Shown: one piece after another, positions 6,187 to 6,552 of the stretch | Numbering within the stretch: the first letter of the stretch is position 1 | Layout of the letters: each line of letters opens with the position of its first letter | Source: Jatrophihabitans sp. | GTDB taxonomy: Bacteria > Actinomycetota > Actinomycetes > Mycobacteriales > Jatrophihabitantaceae | Reading direction: 5' to 3' | DNA length: 6,552 nt | NCBI GenBank assembly: GCA_025966255.1 | Contig: JAOPVG010000157.1 | Coordinates: 1-6,552, forward strand | The notes under the pieces: model-generated | Database searches by the model: none | The model's input: only the letters and a program-made list of their open reading frames with translations | What the model was told of the DNA's origin: nothing | Position numbers and translations under genes: made by a program

Positions 6187-6552
6187 TCAATCCCCCGCCA
6201 TCCCCTCGACCCGCATCACGCTGGCGGCGCGTCCGACGAACGGCATGCCGGCCAACTTCTCGACCGTGCGTCCGAGCGCGGCGTCGGTGGCCGAGTGAGT
6301 GACGAGCACGAGCGTGGCGGCGTCACCGCGGCCCTCTTGGCGGACGGTCTGGATGCTGACGCCCTCTTCGGCGAAGGCGTTGGCCACGCCGGCGAGCACA
6401 CCCGGCTGGTCGACGACGTCGAGTGCGACGTGGTAACGCGTGATCACGTCGCCCATGGGCTGGACGGGCAGCTCGGCGTAGGAGCTTTCGCCCGCCCCGC
6501 GGCTGCCGCTGACTCGATTGCGCGCGACGGCCACGAGGTCGCCGAGCACGGC
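6187..6552 (-). CDS. hom: homoserine dehydrogenase, C-terminal part with ACT domain (5' end outside window)
   Basis: Only the last 121 codons are present; the frame runs open to the right edge, so the catalytic NAD(P)-binding part is outside. The fragment begins [12 protein letters not shown], the conserved end of the homoserine dehydrogenase catalytic domain. It continues into an ACT domain beginning [20 protein letters not shown], then [14 protein letters not shown] domains of actinobacterial Hom mediate feedback inhibition by threonine, so this is the likely control point of the operon's pathway. The enzyme reduces aspartate semialdehyde to homoserine. The stop TGA at 6187-6189 is one base from the thrC start, and the thrC Shine-Dalgarno lies in the final hom codons. 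An internal GTG at 6547-6549 is not a real start. Confidence 0.95.
   Translation of the reverse strand, partial: AVLGDLVAVARNRVSGSRGAGESSYAELPVQPMGDVITRYHVALDVVDQPGVLAGVANAFAEEGVSIQTVRQEGRGDAATLVLVTHSATDAALGRTVEKLAGMPFVGRAASVMRVEGMAGD

Noticed and set aside
5139..6302. A 387-codon plus-strand open frame opposite thrC and the end of hom
   Set aside because: It is antisense to well-supported genes and rich in Arg, Gly, Asp and Val, as expected of a GC-rich shadow frame. It has no recognisable domain.

Overview
The window reads as part of the chromosome of a high-G+C actinobacterium. The bases are visibly GC-rich with GTG starts. The Rho protein carries the long hydrophilic insert typical of that phylum. 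The gene order hom-thrC-thrB-rho is the classical actinobacterial arrangement. Every gene I can support lies on the minus strand, so transcription runs from the right end of the window to the left. Genus cannot be fixed from the sequence alone.

Right part (6552 to 4183): a threonine biosynthesis operon. It holds the C-terminal end of homoserine dehydrogenase (hom, with its ACT regulatory domain), complete threonine synthase (thrC) and complete homoserine kinase (thrB). hom and thrC are separated by 1 nt, and thrC and thrB overlap by 4 nt, so they are almost certainly one transcript. Together they turn aspartate semialdehyde into threonine.

Middle (4182 to 1957): a 276-nt gap followed by rho. 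The gap holds a possible hairpin after thrB, a well-formed housekeeping promoter (TTGCTG, 17-bp spacer, TAGGCT) and a leader of about 200 nt without ATG or GTG codons. The leader has two small hairpins that exclude one another and two C-rich patches. Rho (649 aa) has an intact ATPase core, a Q/N/G-rich disordered insert with a 12-residue tandem repeat, and an unusual stretch in its RNA-binding cold-shock domain. A perfect 8-bp hairpin without a U-tract touches the rho stop codon.

Left part (1908 to 1): three tightly packed genes of unassigned role. They are a 125-aa protein with one membrane segment, a calcineurin-like metallophosphoesterase lacking the usual first-motif histidine, and a ParB/sulfiredoxin-fold protein cut by the window edge. 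The last two overlap by ATGA and are probably translationally coupled. The rpmE and prfA genes that often follow rho in actinobacteria are not here. No RNA genes, mobile elements, CRISPR arrays or clear signs of horizontal transfer were seen. Most of the window is ordinary core genome. The points worth a second look are the Rho insert and RNA-binding domain, the rho leader, and the phosphoesterase/ParB-like pair.
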